A DNA stretch of 64,000 nt from Candidatus Chryseobacterium colombiense (GCA_029203185.1 CP119310.1:2982001-3046000); one strand, 5' to 3'. Positions 52,371 through 62,471 are shown, counted from the first letter of the stretch. Translations and numbers: made by a program. The notes: generated from the sequence alone by a model not told the origin.

Positions 52371-54707
52371 TTAATCTCTGTTTTTCAATAAAATCCAACC
52401 GGTGTATTTAATAGCAGCGTTTTGCAGATTGGGTTCTTTCCATGAGATTTCGTACCAATAAGTTCCTGTAAGCACTTTTTTATTGCTGAATCTCCCGTCC
52501 CATGTATAGTTGTTGAAAGCGGTACCTTGAAAAACATTATTTCCGTATCGGTCATACACAGAGAAAGACAGATCCTTCTTGTATTTAAGCTCTGCATAAG
52601 AAATCGTATCATTAATGTTATCTCCGTTCGGAGTGATGGCATTGATGATATTGATGACGGTCAGTTCCACCTGTACAGGTTCACAACTATTAGCATCTTT
52701 TACATAAAATATATTCTGCCCGTTCGGAAGATTATTAAATACATTAGAGCTTTGCCAGCTGATATTATTCGTAGAATACAGATAGGGAGGTTTTCCTCCG
52801 GTTACTGTAAGGGTAGCTTTCTTATTTTCGAGATCAATGCTTTTGATTACCGGTTTGGGAGCTACTTTTACAGAAACCTCTTGCCTGTTGAAACAGCCGT
52901 TATATCCTAAGTTTACCCAATAATCTCCCGGCCCGACATTGGAAATAGATTGTGTTGTTGCTCCCGTATTCCATTCATACGATTGATATCCGGGTCCTGC
53001 ATCTAATGTTGTTGTAGCATCAATACAAATTTCTTTATCGGAAAGTAAAGAAGGAGGAAGTGATGGCATTACCACCTCAAACACAGGAGTCGTGGCAGAA
53101 GGGCAGCTTCCTCCTACAGAAACAGTTACGGTATAATGGCCTGCTTTGGTTGGAGAATAGGTATTTGTAGTAGCTCCCGGAATCGGGTCTCCGTTAAAAT
53201 TCCATTGATAAGAAGCATAACTGTCGTCTACTTCCAATATCATTCCCGGAATACAGTTTCCGTTCTTTTTAGCAATTACAGGAATAGAAGAAAACCCTGC
53301 GAAATATCCGCCGTAGCCTACTGCTGCATCACCTGCTGCAATTCCAGCCGTAACAGCCTTGGTAGATTGCACCGTGATATTTCCTGTAACGCTGGGTACA
53401 GAATAGGTTTGCCAGTTCGGATTTCCTGTTACGGGGTATGGTCCCTGTGTTCCTGAAAGTATTGTTCCATTGACAGATACCGTAGCTCCGGTTTCAGTAA
53501 TAATATTGAGTTTTACGGTAGGATTGATAGCGGTATAATAAGGCAATATATCAATCATTCCGATTTCATCTATTTTCTTGGGAAGAAAGCAGTTGAGTGG
53601 GGGAATATAATTGGCTCCTGATGTAATATCACTCATTACCGTAGTTCCTGCCATTAGTTGATAGACATAAGCCTTTTTGGTAGTACTGACTCTCATATTA
53701 TAATGACCGCTGAAGTTCTGGCTGATGTATGCGGTAGAGGGGATTCGATAGAACTTTCCTTCGTTCAATGTTGCTGCGGGATTAGTGTCATCATTCAGAT
53801 AGACCTGTGTATTGTCCTCTGTGGCGACTACAACAGCGCCTTCTACATTTTGACCGATGAGCGCCATTCCTTTTACCAGGACATATTCATTGCCTAAACG
53901 CTCTACCGGGAGCGATTGGTCCATTAAAATATCTCCTCCGTTATTTGAATTAACTACTTGTCCGTTAAAGTTGCCATTGGTAACTGTGATCGGCTTGTTA
54001 GATTCGATTTTAGTACCAATAAAACCGGTCTGATTAGGCGTTTTATCTCCAAAACCATCAATAATGTAAGATTGTCCTTTATTCAAAGTAAAGGTGATGG
54101 TAGGATTAGTGGTTCCAGTAGTTCCGTTGGAAAACTGTACTGAAGAATTATACCCGGAAACTGTTACCGTCGTATTATCTTCAGTCGCCAATACCCCACA
54201 GGTAAAATTATACATTGATGCAGAGACTCCAATAGGTCCGTAAGCAACATAAAATTTAGTGCCTATTCCTGCTTTTCCTTTGGAGGTTAATATTTCCCCA
54301 TGATTCTTGATTGAAAACCTGAAGGTGCAGAAAAAAGGCTTTTCTCCTTTTACATAAAGTCCTCTGGTTTTTACACTGAATACATCAGACTGTGATGTTG
54401 TAATCATATAGTCCGTGGAAATGTCAAACGATTTTGGATTGCCTTTACTGATTGTAACTGTTCCGATCGCTGTGTTATTGTTATAAATGGTGACAGAAAA
54501 TGGAGTTAAAGAATCTGTAGATAAAAACAATGCCTGTCGGTTGGTATTTTCTATAAAAGCTTGCCTCATCGGCGCAAACCAGTGCTCAGTATCTCTTTGC
54601 GAAAAAAGCTTGTTGCTGGCAAAGAGTATCAATAGAAAACTAAACAAAAGCTGTTTTGAGAAGGTAAGCCATTGTTTTGTGTGGTGAGAAGTATCTTTAG
54701 AAATCAT
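52371..54707 (-). CDS. IgGFc-like protein with T9SS type B domain, paralogue
   Basis: A 778 aa secreted protein parallel to the 49209 product. After the leader (ending at LFSQ) it starts RDTEHWFAPMRQAF and carries the same IgGFc-like region, one Ig-like insert (SYQWNFNGDPIPGATTNTYSPT) and the same type B ending (NAITPNGDNINDTISY, SVYDRYGNNVFQG, TGTYWYEISW). It lacks the middle repeat block of its neighbour. The start at 54707 gives a long N-region (MISKDTSHHTKQWLTFSKQ) and could instead be internal. Confidence 0.83.
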   Translation of the reverse strand: MISKDTSHHTKQWLTFSKQLLFSFLLILFASNKLFSQRDTEHWFAPMRQAFIENTNRQALFLSTDSLTPFSVTIYNNNTAIGTVTISKGNPKSFDISTDYMITTSQSDVFSVKTRGLYVKGEKPFFCTFRFSIKNHGEILTSKGKAGIGTKFYVAYGPIGVSASMYNFTCGVLATEDNTTVTVSGYNSSVQFSNGTTGTTNPTITFTLNKGQSYIIDGFGDKTPNQTGFIGTKIESNKPITVTNGNFNGQVVNSNNGGDILMDQSLPVERLGNEYVLVKGMALIGQNVEGAVVVATEDNTQVYLNDDTNPAATLNEGKFYRIPSTAYISQNFSGHYNMRVSTTKKAYVYQLMAGTTVMSDITSGANYIPPLNCFLPKKIDEIGMIDILPYYTAINPTVKLNIITETGATVSVNGTILSGTQGPYPVTGNPNWQTYSVPSVTGNITVQSTKAVTAGIAAGDAAVGYGGYFAGFSSIPVIAKKNGNCIPGMILEVDDSYASYQWNFNGDPIPGATTNTYSPTKAGHYTVTVSVGGSCPSATTPVFEVVMPSLPPSLLSDKEICIDATTTLDAGPGYQSYEWNTGATTQSISNVGPGDYWVNLGYNGCFNRQEVSVKVAPKPVIKSIDLENKKATLTVTGGKPPYLYSTNNISWQSSNVFNNLPNGQNIFYVKDANSCEPVQVELTVINIINAITPNGDNINDTISYAELKYKKDLSFSVYDRYGNNVFQGTAFNNYTWDGRFSNKKVLTGTYWYEISWKEPNLQNAAIKYTGWILLKNRD

Positions 54708-54823
54708 TGAAATATTTTTGTTTTTGTTTTGTTTTTGATGCAGATTGGGTACTGCTCTAATGAAGATGGATCAGAAGAAAAAGAAACGGATTAATCAGAT
54801 TATCAGGGAAGTCGAATGGAAAC

Positions 54824-54863
54824 TGTCATAAAAGCGGCGAAATACTCACCGCTTTGTATGACA
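54824..54863 (-). terminator. hairpin after the fibronectin T9SS gene
   Basis: TGTCATA-AAAGCGG pairs with CCGCTTT-G-TATGACA, with one bulged G and an 11-base loop. It follows the stop at 54879 on the minus strand, though the T run is weak. Confidence 0.55.
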
Positions 54864-54878
54864 GAGACACATACTACT

Positions 54879-57176
54879 CTATTTTTTTATTGCTTTTATC
54901 GTCTGAGAACTACCGTTTTTCATGGTTAACTTTATCAGGTATGCTCCAGAGTTAAGACTGTGTAATGAAACTGTTTTTTCAGGAGAATTTATTTCCTTCA
55001 CCATTTTACCTGAAGCATCATATACAGAAACAGATTGCAATTGTACATCTCCCGAAATGGTAATAGTATCTGTGAACGGATTAGGATAGATAACTACATC
55101 ACGTTTTGTTGCCACTTCATTCACGCCTAAAGAAACTGTAGGAGCCCAGGAAATATCATCCCAATAATACATTGCATTCCCGGAAGTTGCATACGTATTT
55201 CGAATAGCTAACCTTGCTCCTGCCGGAACAGTGCTCGGAATAGCAACAGTATAATCGCTGGTTCCGGTAGTAGGAGTATAAGAGGTATTGGTAATATTCA
55301 ATTGTTGAATTAAGGTAAAAGTATTGGTATCGGCCGGATTTGTTAAATATCCCACATCTAATTTCCCGGTATTGACTGCGCAATAGGCTTTAAATGATAA
55401 AGAATGGGTTCCGGCATTTACATTGCTTAGCTCAGGAAGTATGGCAATAGAAATATCTCCGGCAGAGACTGACCTTTGTTGAACATGTCTGGTTCCTGAG
55501 TAGGCTCCTGTTCCATTGATGTTACAGGACGCAATTCCGGTTACGATTCTTCCCCAGCATGGAGCATTGCTGTTAAGCAATCCTGTATTATAAGTATCGA
55601 AATTCTCAAAAAGAGAAGTTTTAGGAGCACAAAGTGTTAATACTGAAGCAATATTCGTCCATGCACTTTGATCTGTTCCACTGCATCTTGCTCTTACCCA
55701 GATATAATAGGTGGTTGCTGAATTCAGATTCGTTAGAGTATAAGGATTTGCTGTTACTCCTGTGACATTGGGTGGTGTAGAAGAAGTAGGAGGAGTGCTG
55801 CTTGTGCTGTAATAAATATCATATCCAGATACAGGAGCAGACGGAGAGGCTGTCCAGCCAATGTCAACAGATCCACTGGTAACATTAGATAACACAACAT
55901 TGGATGGAGCTAAACATGTCGCTTTAGGCTCCCAATATACTTCGTCCCAATAGATATTAGTAGTAGTTACCCCTGAATTTCGGATAGCGAGTCTTGCATT
56001 AGCAGGAACGGTGTTCGGAATCACTACAGTATATTCATATCCGTCATAGACTGTATTGCTGAACGCCAATGACTGAATAGTGACAAAAGTTGAAGCATCC
56101 GCATCATTGGTTAGATAGCCAATGTCTAATGTCCCGGTTCCGCTGCTCGTTCTTGCTTTAAGCCGGATCCAGTTTGTTCCTGCATTTACATTGCTGAACG
56201 CCGGAAGAACTGCAATAACGGTATTGGCGGCACTACTTACGCTTTGATACATTGCTCTGGAATTATTAACTCCTGATCCTGAAGAAATCTGCTGATAACC
56301 TGTTCCTAAAATAATTCTATCCCAGCAATCTGCACTATATGGTCCGGTAACCGCATTTTCAAAATTTTCAAACATGGAAGTCATAGGATCACATTTGGTT
56401 TTAAATACTCCTCTTAAAGACCATGCGCTTTTGTTGGTGCTGCTGCATACAGATCTTACATACACATAATAAGTGGTAAAAGCACTAAGACCGCTGATGG
56501 GTGCAGAAGTGTTTGTGCTTGGTCCTGATGCTGGGGTAGAAGCTGTAGGAACGGTGGTAGAAGATGTGTAATAATATTCGTAACCGCTTCCCGGAGCTGT
56601 AGCTGGAGCCGTCCACGAAATAGTAGCGGATGAGTTGGTAATATTTGTTGCCGTAACAGCTGTAGGAACGTAGCACGTAGGTGTAGGATCAATTTTTAAG
56701 CTGAAATCTACAAAATTACCGTTGGTATTCGGTCCGCAAGGATTGGTAGAAGCAGAAAGGCTAGTACCGGTCTGTACCCTTATCCTATAAATTCCCGGTG
56801 CCTGAGTCGGCGGAACAAAAAACTGATCATCCACAACTGAATAACTGGATGTTCCTATAGGGTTTTCGTAGAAATCATTAAAATCTCCGTTGTTATTCCA
56901 GTCTACCCAGACCAGTGACTTGGTTCCGCTTCCTGCGAAGTCAAGATGTACTTTTACGGTCCCTCCGGGATAAGAGGTTACCATTTGGCTGGATGAATTA
57001 TTGACATAGGCCTGAAACGAGGTAGCATTATAATAAAATGCTCCCTGGTCAGAAAAAACGGCATTGGCCAGATAATAGGAGGTGGATGTTCCTGTGGTGG
57101 GTGTACAATAGGTTTGTGCACTCAATTTGAAAAACGGAAAAAATAAAATCATCCATAATAGATAGTGCTTTCTCAT
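54879..57176 (-). CDS. T9SS type A protein with GEVED, fibronectin and MAM-like domains
   Basis: A 765 aa secreted protein with signal ending near LSAQ. In order: a GEVED-like N-terminal domain (about 22-160, SLVWVDWNNNGDFNDFYEN), then two units each of a fibronectin type III domain (SATISWTAPATAPGSGYEYYY and SVDIGWTASPSAPVSGYDIYY) followed by a MAM-like domain (MFENFENAVTG and LFENFDTYNTG), and a type A sorting domain (VIYPNPFTDTITISG). It is probably an adhesin or a surface-bound enzyme. It faces away from the TPR regulator pair. Confidence 0.87.
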   Translation of the reverse strand: MRKHYLLWMILFFPFFKLSAQTYCTPTTGTSTSYYLANAVFSDQGAFYYNATSFQAYVNNSSSQMVTSYPGGTVKVHLDFAGSGTKSLVWVDWNNNGDFNDFYENPIGTSSYSVVDDQFFVPPTQAPGIYRIRVQTGTSLSASTNPCGPNTNGNFVDFSLKIDPTPTCYVPTAVTATNITNSSATISWTAPATAPGSGYEYYYTSSTTVPTASTPASGPSTNTSAPISGLSAFTTYYVYVRSVCSSTNKSAWSLRGVFKTKCDPMTSMFENFENAVTGPYSADCWDRIILGTGYQQISSGSGVNNSRAMYQSVSSAANTVIAVLPAFSNVNAGTNWIRLKARTSSGTGTLDIGYLTNDADASTFVTIQSLAFSNTVYDGYEYTVVIPNTVPANARLAIRNSGVTTTNIYWDEVYWEPKATCLAPSNVVLSNVTSGSVDIGWTASPSAPVSGYDIYYSTSSTPPTSSTPPNVTGVTANPYTLTNLNSATTYYIWVRARCSGTDQSAWTNIASVLTLCAPKTSLFENFDTYNTGLLNSNAPCWGRIVTGIASCNINGTGAYSGTRHVQQRSVSAGDISIAILPELSNVNAGTHSLSFKAYCAVNTGKLDVGYLTNPADTNTFTLIQQLNITNTSYTPTTGTSDYTVAIPSTVPAGARLAIRNTYATSGNAMYYWDDISWAPTVSLGVNEVATKRDVVIYPNPFTDTITISGDVQLQSVSVYDASGKMVKEINSPEKTVSLHSLNSGAYLIKLTMKNGSSQTIKAIKK

Positions 57177-57532
57177 ATATTTTTGTTTTATCGTTAGTAA
57201 CTGTTATTTCGAAAATTATTTTCAATGGGAGTTTCAAGAAAATTTTCAGTTTGTTTTAAGATTTAGGAGCCTTAATTGCCATTTATTTAAATCTCAAATT
57301 GTATTGATAATGCTTCCTTTTTTTGTAATTATTTCTCCTGAAAAACCCAATATCTTTAATGTTTTTTAGCATCTTTAGGCTTTGAACAATATTAGAGTTA
57401 TATTTGTTTTTTATAAAGGATTGGGCTTGCATAATTCAATGAATTTGCAAGAATTGAAAAAATAAACTACTGTTTTTCAGTGTTTTGTTTAAATTGCTTT
57501 TAGAAATACAGAGGATGTATTTGTTTGGGAAA
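57177..57532. other. intergenic region between divergent genes
   Basis: This 356-base gap separates the T9SS type A gene and the TPR/HTH gene. TATATTTG at 57399-57406 fits the -7 consensus, but the nearest TTTG (57381) is only 14 bases upstream. No repeat or RNA gene was noticed; the sequence is T-rich. Confidence 0.4.
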
Positions 57533-59158
57533 ATGAGCAAAAAAGTAAAGTGTACCTCAAAAAAAACGGAACGAAATAATATACTGATATTATTTCTTGT
57601 ATTGCTTTACCCAATTTTCATGAATGCTCAATCCGCTCATAATTTTGGTATTTTGACGGATAAAGCTTTTCAAAAATTATATCAAAATCCTGAAGATTGT
57701 ATCAGCTATTCGCAGAGTCTTTTAATCAGTGATAAAAATGCCGAACATAAGATTATTTTAAGAAAAATTATTTCCCAGGCTTATGCTTTACAGGGAAATT
57801 ATGTACAGGCCGTAAATATCTCCAATCAAAAAGAGGATGATGGCAAAAATGAAAAACTATCTTATTTTGCCCAGCTATTCGGGGAATATAATCTTGCGGA
57901 TCAGTATCAGAATTTAGGGTTGTATAACCAGTCGAGGAATATTATTAAAGGTATTCTTTCAGATAGGGAACTGTTGAAAAGTACAAATGTACACGTGAGG
58001 ATGACTTTGGGAAAACTCTATCAGCTTCAGGCGATTAATTTCGGGATTACCAGAAACTATGACATTGCGTTGCAAAATCTGGATAAAAGTAATCAGTACC
58101 TTAATAACGAGAATACAGAAAATACGATCATTAAGCAGGAAAATATCATCTTTCGTTCCAATTTTTTATTAAGACAGAATAAGCTGGAGGAAGCCAAAAA
58201 GGTGCTGGATGAAGTCATGCGTGATATCAGTAAACATGGGAATAGTACTTTTCTGACGGCTTTTGCCTATGAAACGCTATCAAGATATTTTTTCCTGAAA
58301 GAAGATTACAGTACAGCTATTGCCTGTTTAGAAAAAGGACTTCTGGAAATTGATAATCTGCCTTATTATGACATGAAGATGATCTTCTATGAGTTGCTGA
58401 CAAAAAATTATCTGGCACTTCGTAATGATGAAAAGTATTACCATTATAACAGTCTTTATGCTGACCTGAAAACCAAATTAGATACTAATAAAAAAGAAGG
58501 GATACAGTATATTGTAAAGCTTGTGGAAACCTACCAGAACAACAATATGGAATTTCAGAAGCAACATAAATTAGGGCAATTAAGGAATATTTCTATTCTT
58601 ATTTTGTTTTTTGTTGCAGGTATAATGGTGTATTTGTTCTATGAATCGGGAAGAAGCAAGGATTTAAAAAAGCAGCTAAGCTTTTTTGAAAAACAAAAAG
58701 AAAGGGAGGCTTTTATGCTGGCTCAAGCAAATAAGCAGAAAACCGAAACCGGAAAAGAAAATAAAACAACAGAAAAAGATTTACTGAAGGTTTCCAAGGA
58801 AAAAGAAGACGAAATCCTTGGCAAATTAATGGAATGGGAGCAATCAGATAACTTTTTGAATAAAAATATGTCGATTGCCATGCTTTCGGCGCAAACGGGA
58901 ATCAATACAAAATACCTTTCCGAGGTCATTAACAGTATTAAAGGAAAGAATTTCAATGGATATATTAATGAATTGAGAATTAATCATATTGCTCATCAGT
59001 TAAAAACGGATCCTGCATATCTCAACTATAAAGTAAGTTATCTTGCAGAATATTCCGGATTTTCTTCACACGGTGCATTTACGAATGTATTTAAATCGGT
59101 AACGGGAATGTCTCCTAATACCTATATTCAGGAAATCTTAAAAAATAAAAAGGCATGA
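57533..59158 (+). CDS. membrane TPR protein with C-terminal AraC-type HTH
   Basis: A 541 aa protein. An N-terminal signal or anchor (ILILFLVLLYPIFMNAQ) leads to about eight TPR-like helical repeats in the periplasm (about 40-345), a membrane helix (ISILILFFVAGIMVYLFYE, about 356-374), a coiled segment (QLSFFEKQKEREAFMLAQ) and an AraC/XylS HTH (about 435-541, MSIAMLSAQTGINTKYLSEVI, VSYLAEYSGFSSHGAFTNVFKSVTGMSP). It would sense something outside and bind DNA directly, as in other membrane-anchored Bacteroidetes regulators. Met at 57515 is an alternative start. The stop overlaps the next gene. Confidence 0.83.
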   Translation: MSKKVKCTSKKTERNNILILFLVLLYPIFMNAQSAHNFGILTDKAFQKLYQNPEDCISYSQSLLISDKNAEHKIILRKIISQAYALQGNYVQAVNISNQKEDDGKNEKLSYFAQLFGEYNLADQYQNLGLYNQSRNIIKGILSDRELLKSTNVHVRMTLGKLYQLQAINFGITRNYDIALQNLDKSNQYLNNENTENTIIKQENIIFRSNFLLRQNKLEEAKKVLDEVMRDISKHGNSTFLTAFAYETLSRYFFLKEDYSTAIACLEKGLLEIDNLPYYDMKMIFYELLTKNYLALRNDEKYYHYNSLYADLKTKLDTNKKEGIQYIVKLVETYQNNNMEFQKQHKLGQLRNISILILFFVAGIMVYLFYESGRSKDLKKQLSFFEKQKEREAFMLAQANKQKTETGKENKTTEKDLLKVSKEKEDEILGKLMEWEQSDNFLNKNMSIAMLSAQTGINTKYLSEVINSIKGKNFNGYINELRINHIAHQLKTDPAYLNYKVSYLAEYSGFSSHGAFTNVFKSVTGMSPNTYIQEILKNKKA

Positions 59159-60285
59159 AAGTAATGGGATATATTCTTTTGTGTATTGCTTTATGCTGGC
59201 AGTTTCCTGTTTTCGGGCAGAAGATTCCTGATGATTCGTTGCTTAAAAAAGCAAACCGGGAAGTTTACAATAATCCCGATAAAGCGATCAGTATAGGCAA
59301 GAAGCTGCTTCAGACAGAAAAAGATCAGGATAAAATCATCAGGATTTATCTGATGCTGTCTACTGCCGGAATTGCAAAACGGAATTTTGATGAATCTCTG
59401 AATTATATCCTGAAGGCAAGGGAATTAGGTCAGAAAACTAATGATCAGAAACTCAGGATTACCGTGCTGATTTCCATAGCACTTCAATTTCAGCAAATGG
59501 AACTTTTAAGTAAAAGTCTTGAAACGCTGGATGAAGCCGACGAATATTTAAAAAAGCTCCCCGAAGGACTTTCTTTTAAATATTTTGAAACCGCAAGAAG
59601 CTATGCTTTACGCGGAATGATCTATAAAAGTCAGTCTAATCCTGAGATCGCCCTTCAGGAGTTTTTAATTGCTATTAAAAATTTTGAAAAAGTAAAAGAA
59701 GAAAAACAAACGTACTATAACCAAAGCATCATCTATTATAACATAGGATACTGTTATCTTGCACTTAATCAATTAAATAATGCGGAGTTTGCTTTTGGAA
59801 AGTCTATGGAGTTTGCCAGTTCCATCAAAGCGAAAAGCTTAGAAGCCTTTGCTTTAAAAGGACTTGCGGAAATGAATAAACTGAAGCATCAGAACCAAAC
59901 TGCGCTAGAATTGTTGGACAAAGCGGAAAATTTAAGCAAAGATGTCGGAGATCTTACCCTTAATGAGGGTATTTATAAAGAAATGGCGGATAATCATCTG
60001 GCCATGGGAAAACAAAATTTATATAAAATATACAACAAAAAATATTTTGAAGCCCGCCTGAAAAGGGAACAGAGCGAACTAAGCTCTGTTGACAGAGCCA
60101 TTGATATCCACAATATTGAAGCAAAGAAAAAAAGTAAGGAAATAATAACCGATTACAATTATTATATCGGAGCTTCTATTGCATTAGGCTCAATCATTTT
60201 CGGATTCTTCTTTTGGATGGTATATAAAACCAGACAACGCAACAAAAAATATCAAAAAGAGATTCAGAAACTTATCAGGTCTTAA
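59155..60285 (+). CDS. membrane TPR protein without HTH, partner of the regulator
   Basis: A 376 aa protein with the same plan as the upstream regulator's sensor part: signal (ILLCIALCWQFPVFGQ), TPR-like helical repeats through about residue 325 and one membrane helix (IGASIALGSIIFGFFFWMVY), then a short basic tail instead of an HTH. It overlaps the upstream stop by 4 bases (ATGA), so the two are translated together. It may be a decoy or a regulatory partner, possibly forming a heterodimer. This is inferred from architecture only. Confidence 0.78.
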   Translation: MKVMGYILLCIALCWQFPVFGQKIPDDSLLKKANREVYNNPDKAISIGKKLLQTEKDQDKIIRIYLMLSTAGIAKRNFDESLNYILKARELGQKTNDQKLRITVLISIALQFQQMELLSKSLETLDEADEYLKKLPEGLSFKYFETARSYALRGMIYKSQSNPEIALQEFLIAIKNFEKVKEEKQTYYNQSIIYYNIGYCYLALNQLNNAEFAFGKSMEFASSIKAKSLEAFALKGLAEMNKLKHQNQTALELLDKAENLSKDVGDLTLNEGIYKEMADNHLAMGKQNLYKIYNKKYFEARLKREQSELSSVDRAIDIHNIEAKKKSKEIITDYNYYIGASIALGSIIFGFFFWMVYKTRQRNKKYQKEIQKLIRS

Positions 60286-60306
60286 AATCCCGGATTTGAT
60301 AAGCTT

Positions 60307-60690
60307 TTAATTTTTCAGTTCATTAATTCTGTTGATAACGGGTAAAGCAAAAATTCCGCTGGTTTGAAGATACAGCTCATAGAAGGTTTTTGCCTTGTCT
60401 AAAAAGTCTTTATTTCCAGTTGCTTTTCCATTAAAATAGAAAAGATTTCCCAACATTTCATAATAATCTTTGTGATCTCTTTCTTGTCTTTCGTTGACGA
60501 TCTCGATAATTTCTTCTTTTGTTTTTGACGAAAGAGTAGTGAAATCAAACTTGAAAATATCCCTCATCAAAGTTTCGAAATCCAATTCTTTCTGCATTAA
60601 ACTTTCTTCAGGTTTATCCAGAATCAGCTTTTCCAATGCTTGAGTTAACTGACGTATTAATCGTAATGTGAATTCTTTATCTGTAATCAT
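60307..60690 (-). CDS. hypothetical protein (DUF6483-like)
   Basis: A 127 aa helical soluble protein. The N-terminal MITDKEFTLRLIRQLTQALEKLILDK recalls DUF6483-type proteins, whose function is unknown. The rest has one TPR-like hairpin (YEMLGNLFYFNGKATGNKDFLDKAKTFYELYL). It overlaps the next upstream gene by 14 bases, so these two are co-translated. Confidence 0.65.
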   Translation of the reverse strand: MITDKEFTLRLIRQLTQALEKLILDKPEESLMQKELDFETLMRDIFKFDFTTLSSKTKEEIIEIVNERQERDHKDYYEMLGNLFYFNGKATGNKDFLDKAKTFYELYLQTSGIFALPVINRINELKN

Positions 60691-60979
60691 TGTTTTGATT
60701 TTTTTCTGTTGTTTCTTCGATTTCAGGAGTAGAAGTTGTTTTAGAAATGAAATTTATAGTCCCTTCTTTACTTTTATAAATTCTTAAAGCTAATAATAAT
60801 CCAATAATAATTCCTAAGATAACAACCACAACTGAAATAATTAAGGTGAAGGTATTAGGATTTGGAAAATAAATGATAGCTGCAATTAAAATCCCTATCA
60901 AAAGAGGAGAAAGAAAGATTTGAAATCCTCCAATCACTTCTGTTGATTTTTCAAAGATATTAGGTTTGTTTTCCGTCAT
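60677..60979 (-). CDS. small two-TM membrane protein
   Basis: A 100 aa protein with two membrane segments (IFLSPLLIGILIAAIIYF and FTLIISVVVVILGIIIGLLLALRIY), joined by a short loop with NPNT, and a charged C-terminal tail. It starts 4 bases after the nucleoside-gate gene and overlaps the DUF6483-like gene, making a three-gene operon. Function unknown. The Met at 60979 is chosen; an earlier one lies inside the upstream gene. Confidence 0.7.
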   Translation of the reverse strand: MTENKPNIFEKSTEVIGGFQIFLSPLLIGILIAAIIYFPNPNTFTLIISVVVVILGIIIGLLLALRIYKSKEGTINFISKTTSTPEIEETTEKNQNNDYR

Positions 60980-60983
60980 TATA

Positions 60984-62387
60984 TTATGCAAAGAAAAGAT
61001 AAGCCAACGCAATAGAAGTAATTACACCCACCAAATCCGCCAAAAGCATGGCAATTACCGTGTATCTTGTGTTCTTTACGGCTACTGCTCCAAAATAAAC
61101 CGCAATCACGTAAAACGTCGTATCTGAGCTTCCCTGAAGAACGGCTGCTAATTTTCCCTGGAAGCTATCTGCTCCAAAAGTCGCCATGGTATCTACCATC
61201 ATTCCTCTTGCTCCGGAACCTGATAAAGGTTTAATTAAGGCAGTCGGAAGTCCGTCTACAAATCGGGGATCAAAGTTGGCTGCATTGGCGACCCATTTCA
61301 TCCCGTCGATAATAACATCAAAAACGCCGGAAGTTCTTAACAAGGAAATGGCGATCAACATTCCGACCAGGTATGGGATAATTTTGACACAGGTGGTAAA
61401 ACCTTCCTTTGCCCCCTCAATAAAGGCATCAAAAACATTGATTTTTTTATAAACGGCTCCAAGAACTATCGCAAGGAAAATGAAAAGAATTAATCCGTTA
61501 CTTAATACTTTGCTGAAATCATCCAGCTCATCTTTACTCAATTGAACCAAATATAAAACCAGCAAAGCAATAACAGCTGAAATTCCTCCAACATAAGCAA
61601 GAACAACAGGTCTTAATAGATTAATTTTCTGATATAAAGATACAATGATCATTGCAGCTAAAGTCGCTGTAAAGGTCGCGATCATACACGGAAGAAAAAT
61701 ATCTGTTGGTGTTTTTGATCCCATAGAGGCTCTTATTGCAATAATAGAAACCGGAATCAGCGTCATTCCTCCCGCATGAAGGCAAAGAAACATGATCTGG
61801 GAATTACTTGCCGTGTCTTTATTCGGATTTAATGTTTGAAGACTTTCCATCGCTTTCAAGCCGAAAGGCGTTGCTGCATTATCCAAACCTAAAAGATTGG
61901 CGCTGAAATTCATCAGCATATGCCCGAAAGCAGGGTGATTTTTAGGGATTTCCGGGAATAATTTTGAGAAAAAAGGCTGTATTAACCGGCTTAAAAGATT
62001 TATTCCGCCTGCTTTTTCAGCAATACTCATGAATCCCATGAATAATGTCATAATTCCGATCAGTCCTAAGCAGATCTTTACTGCAGTTTCGGAGGTTCCA
62101 ATTACACCATCAGATTCCTGAACACGATACACTTTCACATCCTGTTTCAGCGAATCGGTTTTATAATGGATTCTGTTGTCAGCAAAATCAGGTTTTTTCA
62201 TCAAACTGTCTCGGACAATCGGAGAAAGTGTATTCATTTTCTGCGTTGCAATCTGTACTGTATCACCTCCTTTTCCTACAACCATATCATTAAAAATAGT
62301 TTTGTAGTGACTTGAGGAAATGTATTTTATACTTGCAATGGCAATGGCAACAATAATAAATGCCGACCAAATTCTGCTGAGAACCAT
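60984..62387 (-). CDS. nucleoside-recognition (SpmA/SpmB-type) membrane protein
   Basis: A 467 aa inner-membrane protein with about ten membrane segments and two Gate (nucleoside-recognition) domains, which looks like SpmA fused to SpmB. The block NLLGLDNAATPFGLKAMESLQTLNP marks the first and ALIKPLSGSGARGMMVDTMATFGADSFQGKLAAVLQGSSDTTFYV the second. A periplasmic loop of about 100 residues (residues 25-105) separates the first helix from the rest. The substrate is unknown; despite the name, this lineage does not sporulate. Confidence 0.85.
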   Translation of the reverse strand: MVLSRIWSAFIIVAIAIASIKYISSSHYKTIFNDMVVGKGGDTVQIATQKMNTLSPIVRDSLMKKPDFADNRIHYKTDSLKQDVKVYRVQESDGVIGTSETAVKICLGLIGIMTLFMGFMSIAEKAGGINLLSRLIQPFFSKLFPEIPKNHPAFGHMLMNFSANLLGLDNAATPFGLKAMESLQTLNPNKDTASNSQIMFLCLHAGGMTLIPVSIIAIRASMGSKTPTDIFLPCMIATFTATLAAMIIVSLYQKINLLRPVVLAYVGGISAVIALLVLYLVQLSKDELDDFSKVLSNGLILFIFLAIVLGAVYKKINVFDAFIEGAKEGFTTCVKIIPYLVGMLIAISLLRTSGVFDVIIDGMKWVANAANFDPRFVDGLPTALIKPLSGSGARGMMVDTMATFGADSFQGKLAAVLQGSSDTTFYVIAVYFGAVAVKNTRYTVIAMLLADLVGVITSIALAYLFFA

Positions 62388-62471
62388 TTGATTGAATTAA
62401 AATTGTTTAAACTTATCAAAAAAACTTCAGATTACAAAGAAAGGAAAGGATTTTAGGTCAATGAGACGAGT

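Noticed and set aside
56456..56692. Minus-strand open frame rich in Leu/Pro/Gln inside the fibronectin T9SS gene
   Set aside because: It is a shifted reading of the Thr/Ser/Pro-rich linker, with no start context or homologous look.
57399..57406. TATATTTG as promoter of the TPR/HTH gene
   Set aside because: The only TTTG nearby is 14 bases upstream, too close for a -33 element, so it is mentioned only in the gap entry.
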